Assembly: GCA_036346225.1 (NCBI GenBank)
Contig: JARFIW010000453.1
Span: 1,488,001-1,552,000 of the forward strand
Source: Platerodrilus igneus
Taxonomy: Eukaryota; Arthropoda; Insecta; Coleoptera; Lycidae
DNA length: 64,000 bases
Direction: 5' to 3'
Shown piece by piece: positions 23,936-34,974 of the stretch (position 1 is its first letter; each line of letters starts with the position of its first letter). The notes beneath the pieces were generated by a model. That model was given only the letters and a program-made list of their open reading frames with translations. It was not told the origin of the DNA and did no database searches. The position numbers were made by a program, and so were the translations under genes.

Positions 23936-24098
23936 AATTTCGACAAAGATGTTCTTTATTGACTCAAACAAATCAAACAACAGGCTTATCAGCTTCTTTA
24001 GCTGACAGTCTTCCTAAAATTTTTTCAAAACTGGTTTCTCACTCACTACTCCCGTTCTTCTTTAAGCAGACAAACAATTCGGAATATCCGACATGATT
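23936..24098 (-). pseudogene. Gypsy-1 gag start remnant
   Basis: The first ~45 codons of gag, collinear with 59060-59221 of Gypsy-2: the reading starts at an ATG near 24096 with MSDIPNCL and goes on to a KPVLKKF-like stretch. The remainder of gag is absent. It matters because gag starts often hold packaging signals, which a non-autonomous copy would be expected to keep. Confidence 0.75.
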
Positions 24099-24369
24099 AC
24101 AAAAGCCTAATGGAATCAAACTGAAAGATCTAAATGATCTGAACCTTACAAAAATGATCAAAACAAATTCGTACTACTAAAGGTAAAAATCAAGAGGTGT
24201 TTTTGGTAAAATAATTTTTGCCAAAACAATATCAAAAAAAAATTATATGGGGTCAAAATAGAATGAAAGTTAAAAATAAATTTAACTAAGTTAATTAATT
24301 GATTGACTGTGGTTTAACGTTACAACCAATCTTTTATCAAAAGCGAACAAACAGATCTAAATGTCAAAT

Positions 24370-24747
24370 AGACTTTAAGCAAACAAATTTCGACGCAAAA
24401 TAATTTTTGGACAAATAGATTTCAAAGCAAAATAAATTTTGAGCTAACAAATTTCAAAGCAAATTAAATTTTTGAATAAACAAATTTCGAAGCAAAAATA
24501 AATTTTGAACAGACTATTTCAAAGTAAAATTATTTTGAACAAACAAGTTTCAGAGTAAAAATAATTTTTAAACGAACGAATCTCGAAGTAAAATTAATTT
24601 TGAATAAACAAATTTCGAGGTAAATCAAATTATGAACAAACAAATTTCGAGCTAAATTAAATTATGAACGAACGAATTTCGACGAATCACTCGTTGAATA
24701 AACAAATTTCGACGCCCCTAGCGTTGAACAAACAAATTTCGACGCCC
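24370..24747. repeat. Leader with degenerate ~33 bp repeats, Gypsy-1
   Basis: About ten loose copies of AACAAACAAATTTCGAAGC followed by AAAATAAATTTTG, between the primer site and gag. The last two copies carry GACGCCCCTAGCGTTG and GACGCCCCAAACGTTG, which resemble the primer-site flank itself. Confidence 0.8.
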
Positions 24748-24765
24748 CAAACGTTGCCGGCGCCA
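24748..24765 (-). promoter_or_regulatory. Gypsy-1 tRNA primer-binding site
   Basis: On the minus strand TGGCGCCGGCAACGTTTG follows the 5' LTR after one base. It starts with the expected TGG complementary to a tRNA CCA end. I do not assign the tRNA. Confidence 0.8.
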
Positions 24766-24766
24766 G

Positions 24767-26479
24767 TGAAACATATTATTCAAAGGCCTACTAAAACACT
24801 ACTTTATTAACACCATACTTCAAGTTAGGTGTCTGCAAAACGAAATCTTCCGACGTAACTAGGGTCTATTCCTTGGGTAGAGCTATGAGCAATGGGGGTA
24901 AGTCGAAATCTGTGGGGGTCACACTCAAACTAAAACAAACAGGCGCCACCAAGTCCAGATTGATTTATATTAATGGCATAGCAAATTTCTAAGGGCGGAC
25001 TTGGAGACCCAAAGAAAAAAAAGATCGCCTTCGCTGACATACAAACTTGTCTTAACAGAATAAGACACTGCTCCTGTAAGAAAGAATATAGTTAGGTTAC
25101 CTAAAAAATGGGAACACTATTTGCGTCCCTCAAGTATATCTAAAATGCATAGAGAATATTTCTTACATAATGGAATCATAAAAATTTAACTCTTTCTGTG
25201 TTTTGTTTATCAGGTCTGATCAAACCAGATCAGAATAAAAAACTTTAAATGTAGATAATTAATTTACTAGAAAGAATTTTCTTTGTTTCAGTAAATAAAA
25301 TTTCATGATAATTAAATAAAATAAATATGTGATATTCTTGCAAAATTGTTGTAAGGTTTAACAACTGATCCTTTCTCAAATATATAACACTTCAGTGTAA
25401 CTAACAATATTAAGTTTCTTTATAACCCAACCAGATCTGTGTAGGTCACTTACAAATGAATATATGAAATTTTCTCATTAATTTAACAAAATTAAAATTA
25501 GTTTGAAGTTAATAGAATCACCAAGATATTCTTTAATTTTATCAAAAGTGGCAGTACTGTAATGTTAAACATCTGTTAGCCATTATGCAATTGTTGACGG
25601 CATTGTTCAAATAAACAGGTGACGTAATAGCAGCTGTTAATTTACGTTGCAGCCATATGTAGTCACATCTTTACAAAACTAAGTGAAATCAAATTTTGAT
25701 ACTGGGGAAAACCAGCTTAATTACAGGTAAACTGAATAACAATTTTGTACATCTAACAAACAAAACGAAATAATGTACTTTCAGAAGGAAGTACTGAGGA
25801 AATTCTTAATTCTATTACGAACCCAAATACCGGCTGTCGTCCTTGGTTGCAATGGAAACAACTTCGCAGAGCGGGGCCTGCTGTTAAATATGTTTGTTTT
25901 CCATGCTTTATTACAGATGCAAGAGCGAAGCGGATTTCTTACATTGGTTCACGGCATCTTTTATTCACAGCGTACTCCTCCGTTGTCTAATTTTATTTCA
26001 AAGTGGTCGTGCGGTTTTCTAATTTATCGTTGCAATTTCTGACGTATTGTTGCTTTTCTAACGTATGGTTGTTTTTTCTAAGGTATGGTTGCTTTTTCTA
26101 ACGTATGGTTGCTTTTTCTAACGTATGGTTGCTTGCGCGTTACTCAGGAAGTGCTTCACCAAATCAAAGCGACCCGGAGGTCACTCGTCATTCTCTTCGA
26201 ATGCATCTTCACGCTGCCCTAAACTATCGACGAGTGCGCTCGCCGCGCTCCTGCAAGGTGGGAGGATCATAAGTGTGGTTCTCGAACCTCTCACGCGCGC
26301 GCTAGTGGCTTGTGGATTTGCACCGAACTCCGAAACAAATAGACTACTAATCCTAGATATAGCAATACTATAAAAATTTGATTGTTACTTGAATCTTTAT
26401 ATTAGTTAATAAAGGTATTTCAATATTCATGGTACGTTTAATGAGTATGTTCCTTTACTGCTAAAATAAAATTGTTACA
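24767..26479 (-). repeat. Gypsy-1 5' LTR (right)
   Basis: 1713 bp and almost identical to 19676-21388. It begins directly after the primer-binding site at 24748-24765 and ends at the AGAT duplication. Confidence 0.95.
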
Positions 26480-27545
26480 AGATGATGACATTATCTGGGG
26501 TAAAAGATTCCGGAGTTAAAATAATCCTCCAGATCTCCGGGAGGGGACTACTTCGGGGATGTAATCGAAAAGTATAAAAAAAGTCGTGAACAATCTGTGA
26601 GCCAGAGCGTGGAATTTCATAAGTATGAAGCAAGTAGGTAAGCTAGAGAACTTGAAAATTAAAATGAATAGGTTAGCATTAGACATATTAGGCATCAGCG
26701 AAGTTCGATGGCTAGAGGCGAGAGATTTTTGGAGCGAAGACTTTAGGGTAATTCATACAGGATCATAGGAAGGAAATTCGGGCGTGGGGATAGTTATGCG
26801 GAAAAACATAGGAGATTTAACAAGGACAAACAATTACTGCGTTCAAAGACAACAAACGTAGAAACAAGGAAAAGATTGCTTAAAACATATATGTGGAGCA
26901 CAGCACTGTATGGCTGTAAAGCCTGGAGAGTGGGAGAAGCGGATAAGAAAAAGGTAGAAACCTCTGAAATGGTGCTACAGACATATGACGAAGATATCAT
27001 GGACAGACAAAGTTAAGAACAAAGAGGTACTTGAAATGGTAAGGGAAGAAAGAAATATGTGGAAAATAGTAAAAAATAGGAGAGATAGGATGAAAGGCCA
27101 CATACTAAGGCAAGGGAGAATAGTGAGGAATATATTAGAAGTAGAGATAGGAAAAAAAGGACAGTAGAGGTAGACCTAGGTTAGAATATTGCACGCACAT
27201 TGTGAAAGATGTAGGATGTGGGAATTTCAGGAAAATGTCTAGCATAACGAAATCAGTGGAGATACGCATCCAACCAGTTCCAAGATGGAAAAACTAATGA
27301 TGAAAAAATAACCGTAATTAAAACATAATTATTATAAATAACTACAGGTATTGGTCTTGCAATATTTGCAACTAATGCCAATTGCGCAAAAGGATTTACT
27401 GGAAAACTATTAATTCGACAAATGTCTTAAGTGCTGGGGGATCCTTGGCAGCGACATGCTGCGTAACTCCCTTCACATACTATTCAATCTCGGTAAAATA
27501 GAGCATATAATTAGAAAACAATAGAAGGGAACCGAGCTGTATATA
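26480..27545 (+). pseudogene. RTE-type LINE, 3' part, internally deleted
   Basis: Continuation of the LINE split by Gypsy-1. After the leader, an endonuclease start is readable (MKQVGKLENLKIKMNRL, then LDILGISEVRW), with one stop at about 26766. The frame then jumps, past a deletion of nearly all endonuclease and reverse transcriptase, to the C-terminal region: WSTALYGC-like words at about 26892, KISWTDKVKNKEVLEMV and MKGHILRQGRIVRNILE (26985-27167), then a last block that corresponds to RYASNQFQDG near 27265. About 10 per cent of the ORF2 remains. It would have been the reverse transcriptase/endonuclease of the LINE. Confidence 0.85.
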
Positions 27546-28188
27546 GGCTGTTGTGGGAATTTCAGAGAACTGTGGAGACTAGCTCAGAACATAAATAAGT
27601 AGAGATACGCGTCCAACCAGTTTCAAGACGGAAAACCTAACGACGAAAAAATAAGTGCACTTAATGTTGATGATTACTATAAACACTTAGGTGTTGGTTG
27701 TGAAATATTTTTAACTAACGCTGATTGTGGGAAAGGATATATTGGCAAAACTATTAATTCGACAAATGCTCAAGTACTGGGGGAAATTAACAGCCGCAAG
27801 CTGCTTACCCCCCTTCACATACCTTACATTTGATTTTCCAATCCTCCACCCGAACGTACTACATTAGCCCGAAAATGAGTTTTTTTTACCTAGAAATTTT
27901 GAATTTTTGCGAACCCTTGCTGTTTCAAGCAAGATAGAAATCTTTAACATGCGTGGCAACACACACACACAGGACCTCCATTTTACCTCTCATCCGAACG
28001 AGGGCGTATTTCTGTGAAAAATGGTCGCCTAACATTTTTCAAGCGGACTGTGTCGGAATTTGAAGCCAGGACCTTGGGCATACTAGTCATCCCCCTTCAC
28101 ATACAACAATATTGGGGAAATAGGTTATATAATTGTAATACAATAGAAGGTGACCGAACTGCATCTAACAAGAAAGTACAGCGGCTAC
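27546..28188 (+). mobile_element. Further RTE LINE 3' ends in tandem
   Basis: A second LINE 3' end (TGTGGGAATTTCAGAGAACT to about 27835) repeats 27215-27480 with the same tail (AAACTATTAATTCGACAAAT, CCCCTTCACATACC). A third copy of the junction word CCCCCTTCACATAC, followed by the same A-rich flank, starts at about 28086. A CA microsatellite lies at 27962-27975. Confidence 0.75.
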
Positions 28189-28380
28189 TGTAATGCAATA
28201 AATAACATCAAGTTTAAAGAAAGGTTTATTTAAATATAAATCAAGCTAAGCGACTACACATCATGAAAGCTTCTTACGTTCTTCTATATCTCTGAACAAC
28301 AAGTTACAGTAACCCCTTACTTACTCTCTCTACTACCCTTAGGTCTATCGACGCACACAGAAGGCTTGAAATATTTTACA
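28189..28380 (-). repeat. BEL2 3' LTR
   Basis: 192 bp direct repeat of 33269-33460. A short purine stretch (CGGAGGATG on the minus strand) precedes it and may be the polypurine tract. Confidence 0.95.
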
Positions 28381-28389
28381 CATCCTCCG

Positions 28390-29751
28390 GCGCTGCGGCA
28401 CAACTTAGCTTATCACATCTTACTTCTAAAGAATACAATAATTGTATTGGGCGCCTAATTACGGTGCCACTCGCAATCTTAACGTAACAGGCGCGCACTT
28501 TGCCATTACGGCCGTTTATCACCTTTTTCACCAACCCTAATTTCACAATAACCGTCGCTTATCATTTCCATGTATTAATACGACATCCCCTTGCTTAATC
28601 GCACACTCATGCGCATTCACGTTGTGATGAGCTCCTCTTAATAATTGTAAATATTCTGCGCTCCACCTTTTCCAAAAGTAGTCAATAACGTTTGTTCTCT
28701 GCTTCCATAGCCTACGAATCTCATCTCCATTAATAACACGGTCAACAAAATGAATAGTAGCCAAAGTGGGTCCCAATAAAAAATGCGAAGAGGTTAACGG
28801 CATTAAATCTATAGGTTCACTACCTAAGTATGTGAGCGGGTGGGCGTTTATTGTTGCTTCAACCTCGGTAATGAGTGTATTTAGTGGATCTAAATTTAGT
28901 AAAGAACGTCCTATCGTAGCCCTAAGGGCGTCTTTTACACTTTTTACAAGTCGCTCGTAAAATCCTCTGTGCCAAGCCGCTCGCTCTACTATAAACTTCC
29001 ACTTAATTTGGTGACTGTTCACGAACTCGATCAATTCTGTACTCGCCATCACTTCGTTTAAGGTCGATAGTTCACGTGATATTCTTTTAAATGTTTTAGC
29101 GTTATCTGAGTAAATGACCTTAGGAATCTCTCTACGGACAAAGAACCGTTTACATACACTGATTGTAGACGCAACATCCATTTTCAAAACAATCTCTAGA
29201 TGAAGTGCTCGTATAACAGCGCAGGTAAATAAAAGCACATAACATGGCTTTGAGTGATAACTATCTTTAAAATACAGCGGTCCGACGAAGTCTAAACCTG
29301 TCACTTCAAAGGGCTTTGTTTGCTGTATTCGATCTCTAGGTAATGGCGCAAAGGGATGCGACCCTGAGTTTCCACGAAGTCGTTTACAGATAACACATCT
29401 TGCTAAAACGGACTTTATTAATTGCCGTCCTCGTACAATCCAAAATTGTTTGCGTAATTCATAAAGTGTTGCATTTACACCACTATGATGAAGACTTTTA
29501 TGAAACTTCGTTATTAATAGTTTACTTAAAAGTGTATTTTTCGATAGAATAACGGGATGCTTGAGGTCGAAATCTTCTCTTAAATTATGAAGACGTTCAC
29601 CCAAACGCAGCAATTCTTTTTTATCTAAGAAAGGGCTTAAAGTTGAAATACTCGATTTTCGTTCAATGCCCTCACCCTTTTTTAAACTGTTAACCTCCGA
29701 ATAATAAACTTCCCGCTGCGCTTGCCTAAGTAAACATTTCGAACCTTTCAA
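28390..29751 (-). pseudogene. BEL2 integrase
   Basis: Best preserved part of BEL2. In order: HHCC zinc-binding region (KFHKSLHHSGVNATLYELRK and CVICKRL), catalytic Asp in GLDFVGPL, Asp in VIYSDNAKTF and Glu in GFYERLVKSVK, so the D,D,E triad is present. The open frame ends at 28543, but a one-base shift there lets the C-terminal domain (GKVRACYVKIASGTVIRRP) continue to about 28390, against the LTR. It would catalyse insertion of the cDNA. It overlaps the RNase H frame at 29726-29751, where a further frameshift lies. Confidence 0.9.
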
Positions 29752-30360
29752 ATTCGTTTACGGTTAAGCTCTTCATTTCTTTATAATTTCTGGTTTTTAA
29801 ATTTCCTATAAATCGTAAAACATACGCCGTTATCCGCACTAAACGATCAAAATCATTATATCTGGAGGAATCTATAAATTGATTGCTACCTTTTATAGTG
29901 TCGTTAATTAGTAAAGACATTTTCGATACTATATCTATCGTTGACGTAGCTATCTCTATCGTATTATCTGGCCACGTTTGTTCACTTTCTAGCAACCACC
30001 TAGGACCGTGTAACCAAGTTTCGGAATTTATTAAAGTACTTGAACTTATTCCGAGGGTTAATAAGTCCGCAGGGTTCTCGGGACCCGGACAATGTCTCCA
30101 TGTTATATCTTTCGATATGGTCTGAATTTTTTTAACACGGTTAGTCACATATGGTTTCCACTTTGACGCATCACCTTTAACTTTAATCCAATGCAACGCG
30201 ATCAGAGAATCTGTCCAACACACTACCTTTTCGATTTTAATTCTATCGTTCTGATTGCACCAGTTAATTCCTAACACCTTTTGAATTTGTGCATTTTGCG
30301 ATTCAACCTCGCCGTTTACTTCGAAATCGTTATTCGTCCATTTGCGTAAATTTATGGAGG
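29726..30360 (-). pseudogene. BEL2 RNase H remnant with ~0.6 kb deletion
   Basis: Second half of RNase H and the following linker: VVCWTDSLIALHWI, PYVTNRVKKIQ, WRHCPGPENPADLLTLGIS and LHGPRWLLE. In the intact family the block before VVCWTDS is preceded by about 190 residues of Pao/A17-type linker and the first RNase H Asp. Here VLGINW joins directly to KIEKVVCWTDS, so that segment is deleted in frame. The element therefore lacks the first half of RNase H. Confidence 0.85.
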
Positions 30361-31173
30361 CTCCTTGAAAAAGCTTACTTGAAAAGTCTTTAAATGTTCT
30401 GCAACATTTCGATTGTTTACACTAACCACTAGATCGTTTACATAAAATCCCCTTTCTAAGATTTCAATAAATTCAGGGTTTTGTTTTCGATTATTGATTA
30501 AATGTGTTCGTATCACCGAATTTAAAAGAAACGGGCTACATGTAACTCCGAATGTTACTCTATTCATACGATACGTTTCCAGTTCATTGTCGTTATTGTA
30601 CCATAAGAATCGATGTGCGTCTTTATCGTCGGAATGTAAATAAATTTGTAAAAATGCTTTCTCAATGTCAGCCGTAATTCCGATCTCGCCTACACGAAAA
30701 TTAAGCAAAATCTTAATTAAATCTAGACTTAAATTAGGGCCCTTTTCTAATAAGTCATTCAACGATTTTTGTCCCGGGGCATGTGAAGAGGCATCGAAAA
30801 CCACTCGCAAACGCGTTGTTTGTTTATCTTCTCTAAAGACAGGCCTGTGCGGCATGTAGTAAACACGATCGCCATTTGTTGTTTTAGCATCACCGCGGAA
30901 AATTAACTCGGCATAATTATTATCCAACATTCCTTTGATAGCGGCGTTATATTCATATATTTTGTTAATATTGGTCAATTTAAACTTTAGCCTCTGAGCA
31001 CGAACTCGCGCACTAATTAAATTATCATCTTCAATCTCAGCATCTTCATTCTTCCACGGTAACGCTACTAAATATCGATCATCACATTTATTAACGTTAT
31101 TTTTTAAAAAATTATCGAAAAATCTCTTATCGTCGTCTGCTTTTTGGTTATACCTATTGTTTCCAAATCCCAC
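30352..31173 (-). pseudogene. BEL2 reverse transcriptase with altered active site
   Basis: BEL/Pao reverse transcriptase. Markers: YLVALPWKNEDAE, YYMPHRPVFRE, RVVFDASSHAPGQKSLND, ITADIEKAFLQIYLH, YRMNRVTFGVTCSPFLLN. The catalytic box is YVND rather than YVDD (30433-30444), an Asp to Asn change at a metal-binding residue, which should abolish synthesis. Frame limits at 31173 and 30352 are due to frameshifts next to the protease and RNase H pieces. Confidence 0.9.
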
Positions 31174-31754
31174 ATATTTCGATCTCGGCTTTTGTCTTTA
31201 TAACTGTCGCATGTAACACTGTCTGCAGATTTACTCCTATTGTTGTAGCATCAACTGGTATGGGACCATGCAAAGCATAACCAAATTTTGTGTCCACTGC
31301 TACTAAACCTTCGTTAAGACGAATGTTTTTTCCTGTCATTACTGCCCAGTAATTGTCCGCCCCTATAAGTATATTAATTCCATCAACAATTAACGCTCGA
31401 TCTATAATAAACGGGATATTGTCAGCAAGCTGCAGGTTTTGATACTCTACCACGCTTTCTTTAGGTATATGTAAATTATCCATGCATATTTCTGGAACTT
31501 CCACAGCCTCAATCGTTAAAATTTCATCTGTATATTGTCTCTTCAAAGTAATTGTTGTGGAGTTTAGACGGTATTGATGAACTATTTCCAAACGCGGCAA
31601 TACGAACCCTATGTTGCCCAACAACAGGTAAATTTAATACCCTTGATAGATTCTCCTTAATAAATGAAAGTTGACTACCACCGTCCATTACTAATCGAAT
31701 TAACTTCTTTGAATTTTCGCCAAAGCAAAACACAAGCCGTTTGCAATAGCACAT
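31154..31754 (-). pseudogene. BEL2 retropepsin-like protease
   Basis: Protease domain in two overlapping frames (31524-31754 and 31154-31624). The active-site region reads LIRLVMDGGSQLSFIKE, with DGGSQ rather than the commoner DSGSQ or DTGSQ; further on are GINILIGADNYWAVM and GYALHGPI, the usual end of the domain. A frameshift around 31600 breaks it. Confidence 0.85.
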
Positions 31755-33145
31755 TTTTGTTTATGTTTGTCATCAAACTAGACACCGACGGCGCCGAAGT
31801 GTTCATTGAACTCTCGCCTTTCGTTAATTTCACTGTAATACCTGTCGTCTCAGTGTTGTGTCTATCTTTACCTGGCTTAAAGTTTGGGTCGCACATTGTT
31901 GTTGCGTGCCTACCTTTGCATTCTTTACATCTTAAGAATCTATTTTTACAATATTTAGCACTATGGTTATTTCTTGTACAACGGTAACAATTTCCTGCTG
32001 CCATTAGAATTTCTTTCTTCCTCGCCAAAGGTACATCTGCGTCACACATTTCGGTTTTATGTTCTTTCTTGCAGAAAGCACAGCATTCAAGACGTTTGTT
32101 CGGGGTGACTAATAAACTAGACGCAGTTCCTTTGTAATGCGTTCTCTTCTCTGTTGGGAGCATCTTTTCTTTACCATCTGCATCCGGTTTTAAAGCTTGT
32201 TCCAATGACTCGAGTTGGTTTTTAAGAAACTGCAACAAATCCTTTACCTGGCGATCTGCATCTTTCTCTGACCTTGATGATGAACTTTCTAAATTATTCG
32301 TAGTAATTTCTATATGATTTCATTTTCATTTGTCGATAAAATCCTAAGCGCAATTCCGTTGGCAACGACTTCATGAAAGTCGACTTTACGATTATGTTAT
32401 ACTGAGAACTAGATACTTCTAAGATTTCAAGAGCTCGCATAGCTGAAGTGATTAGATTGTAATTCTTCCTTAAAGTGCTTACGTCATTTCTGGATTTTAC
32501 AGGTTCGATTTTCATAATGCTATCAATATATTGTTCAATTAGCCGTTCCCCATTTCCAAATTGATCTTTTAATATATTCAAAGCTTCTTCATAGAATGCT
32601 CCAGATGGAGGAAATCCCTCAATTGCTTCAGCGGCCCTTCCCGTGACAAACATTCGCAGGTAGTTGAATCGACCTCCGTTCGTTAATTGTTGATTGTCGT
32701 GGATCATACTTCTGAATTGTTCCAAGAAAGGAAGCCAGCCCTTTGCATTACCATCATACTTTGCTAACTGTACACGTTAAAGCTTCACTGATGTAAAGGA
32801 CGGCCTACTTGCTTCGTTACTTACTGGTACCATATTCGTTAAATTCAAGTCAACCTTTATCTGAGATCTTTCTTGGAGTTTTAATCTAAATTCCAACTTA
32901 GACATCGTAGTTACAGCAACCTCTTCATATTTATACCTTTTCATTAACTCGTCCTCTAGATTTTCCTTAAGCAGAGGTTCAATTTGCTTATCAATTTCTT
33001 TCAGATTGTTACTTGCAAGCTTTAACTTTGACATAGCTGTATAAATGTCTTCGACCTTGAAACTATTTTTTAGCATAGAATTTATATTATTAACTGTTTT
33101 AGTTAAGTGCGTTCTACAGATTGTCCGTTTTACTTGTTCCATCAT
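31675..33145 (-). pseudogene. BEL2 gag
   Basis: Gag starts at ATG 33145 (MMEQVKRTICRTHLTK). A coiled-coil-like N-terminal region is followed by a TAA at about 32777, in frame with the capsid-like part (MFVTGRAAEAIEGFPPSG, LKDQFGNGERLIEQYIDSI). A frameshift near 32300 leads to the nucleocapsid part with Cys motifs CAFCKKEHKTEMC, CYRCTRNNHSAKYC and CKECKGRHATTMC. It would form the particle and bind RNA. One stop and one frameshift; otherwise complete in length. Confidence 0.9.
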
Positions 33146-33243
33146 GAAGCCTCGATAGTATAGCCGTCTGTTAAATATTCGCGTTCACGTTCCGTTATTC
33201 AGAATATTCACGTTAACGCTCGTTTATATTTATCACCAGATCT

Positions 33244-33261
33244 TCCAGAGTTTCGGCACCA
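33244..33261 (-). promoter_or_regulatory. BEL2 tRNA primer-binding site
   Basis: On the minus strand TGGTGCCGAAACTCTGGA lies seven bases after the 5' LTR and begins with the expected TGG. Confidence 0.75.
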
Positions 33262-33268
33262 AAGTTGA

Positions 33269-33460
33269 TGTAATGCATTAAATAACATCAAGTTTAAAGA
33301 AAGGTTTATTTAAATATAAATCAAGCTAAGCGACTACACATCATGAAAGCTTCTTACGTTCTTCTGTATCTCTGAACAACAAGTTACAGTAACCCCTTAC
33401 TTACTCTCTCTACTACCCTTAGGTCTATCGACGCACGCAGAAGGCCTGAAATATTTTACA
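33269..33460 (-). repeat. BEL2 5' LTR
   Basis: 192 bp direct repeat of 28189-28380, four substitutions between them. Confidence 0.95.
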
Positions 33461-33770
33461 AAGCTACATTCAAAGACAACACACATAGAAAGAAAAAAAT
33501 TGTTCAAAGCATGTGTGGAGCACAGTACGTCTATGAAAAAGGAGCAGCAGGAAAAGCCGACAGAAAGAGATAGAAGCCTTCTGGAGTGTTGTGCTTCAGA
33601 TGTACGAGGATGATGGCATGGACAGACAAAGTTAATAACAAATAGGTTATAGAAATAGTAGAGGAATAAAGATATGTAGAAGACAAAAAAAAAGGAGAAA
33701 TAGAAGGGTAGAAGTATGTTCTAAGACATTTTTGGAGAAACCTGTCAACTTGACAGTGACTACATGTGAA
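33461..33770 (+). pseudogene. RTE LINE ORF2 C-terminal fragment
   Basis: Right flank of BEL2. ATTCAAAGACAACACACATAG and TGTGTGGAGCACAG match the C-terminal region of the LINE at 26840-26905, and GGACAGACAAAGTTAA matches 27000. BEL2 therefore landed inside a LINE copy. Heavily decayed, several stops. Confidence 0.7.
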
Positions 33771-33894
33771 TGAACGTTCATCTAAAGAAAATTTTGTTAA
33801 ACTTTTGGTATGTACTTGGGAAAGTTCGACAGCTGATAACATAAAAAGTGGTTTTAAGAAGACTGACATTTATGACCCCGGCTGAAAATGAAAC

Positions 33895-34600
33895 CAAAGT
33901 TAACAGAAATGTTATAGATTCAACAATTGATCTTTTTATACTCCAATGATTTAACTCTGCACATTGTAATGCTTCTGTCAATATGAGTACACATGTTGTA
34001 GCATATACTCCTGATCCGCACACCATGATCAATAATAATTCTACTTCATCCCAAACAATTTCGTTAGGAGAAACCAGTGGCACATTTCATAATCATACAC
34101 CATTAAACCCATTGAATATCTTTGAGCAACTTCTATTGCAAAATATTAGAAGCTCCAACTCTAAGCAAATAAAATCCTCGAAGGAAGGAATAGCAGGCAC
34201 TGCAGAAATCGCGACTGTCAACTCCATAAAAGAAAATCTTCAAGTAGAAAAAAACTAAAAAAATCTAAAGTAACAAAACAAAAAGAATCATCTACAAGCG
34301 AAGAGGAAATCGTACTAGAGTCTTCCCATAGCATTATGGATGTATTATCAGATAGATTTTCTCAACTTTCCTATGCTGAAGCTTGTTCAAAATGAGCATT
34401 GGTAAATTTTATTTTGTAAAATTTTCTACTGCTAACAAAAATCGTTACTTATGTAGGTAAAACAACTCACAATACTGGCGATAATTGGCACATGACATTT
34501 CTGCGATGCAAAGATAAGAGTTTCTCATAAAGGAAATACAAGTGGCTTTTGTTGATCGAAAAGGTTTACATCATTTTAACATCGGCGTCTTTGCTAATAA
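33895..34600 (+). pseudogene. Possible C-terminal piece of a pogo/jerky-type DDE transposase
   Basis: A plus-strand frame (33983-34258, MSTHVVAYTPDPHTMIN) rich in Ser, Thr and Lys is followed in another frame by an acidic stretch (SSTSEEEIVLESS), and then, after a possible intron, by TGDNWHMTFLRCKDKSF. This composition and the last motif recall the variable C-terminal tails of insect pogo-like transposases. No catalytic domain is present, so the family call is weak. Confidence 0.3.
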
Positions 34601-34974
34601 TATTTTTTAAAAATGTATTTTAATATACAAGTATAAGCTTCTTTAACATTATTTATTGTATTCCTTTTTCAGGATTGATGCTAATTAAATTAACATCGGT
34701 AACCAACCTCAATGCACATTGTACCTACAGCAACTAAAAGTTTTTGTACTGTAGATACAACTAGAAAGTGGTTGTGTGTAACATATAATGCAATCATACT
34801 TTATTTTAGCATACCGTACTTTACAAAGAAAACAATCTATGGAATGACATTATATTGTATTCGTAACAAAGCTGTTAGTATTAAAGTAAATAATTTGTAA
34901 ATTGTCATAATATAGGAGTAATTTATAACATGGAGTGCTCCAAGTAGGTTTTCAGTTATCATCACTTTGTGATG

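Larger units (their letters stand above)
19676..26479 (-). mobile_element. Gypsy-1: non-autonomous Ty3/Gypsy element with complete LTRs
   Basis: Complete LTR retrotransposon of 6804 bp on the minus strand. LTRs 19676-21388 and 24767-26479 are both 1713 bp, start TG and end CA, and differ by only a few bases and one-base indels that I can see (for example GGGAAGATC/GGGAGGATC). The 4 bp target duplication AGAT lies at 19672-19675 and 26480-26483. The 3.4 kb interior keeps the polypurine tract, primer site, leader repeats and tandem array but only scraps of gag and integrase. Confidence 0.95.
28189..33460 (-). mobile_element. BEL2: BEL/Pao element with complete LTRs, internally deleted
   Basis: 5272 bp on the minus strand. 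LTRs 28189-28380 and 33269-33460 are both 192 bp, TGTAATGC...TTTTACA, and differ at four positions (about 2 per cent). GCTAC precedes the left LTR and occurs two bases after the right one, so the expected 5 bp duplication is only approximate. The element sits in LINE sequence on both sides. Confidence 0.95.

Noticed and set aside
26794..27000. 68-codon minus frame over the LINE
   Set aside because: The plus strand carries recognisable LINE ORF2 pieces.
33461..33467. Exact 5 bp target duplication GCTAC for BEL2
   Set aside because: GCTAC is present on both sides but offset by two bases at the right, so it is not counted as proven.
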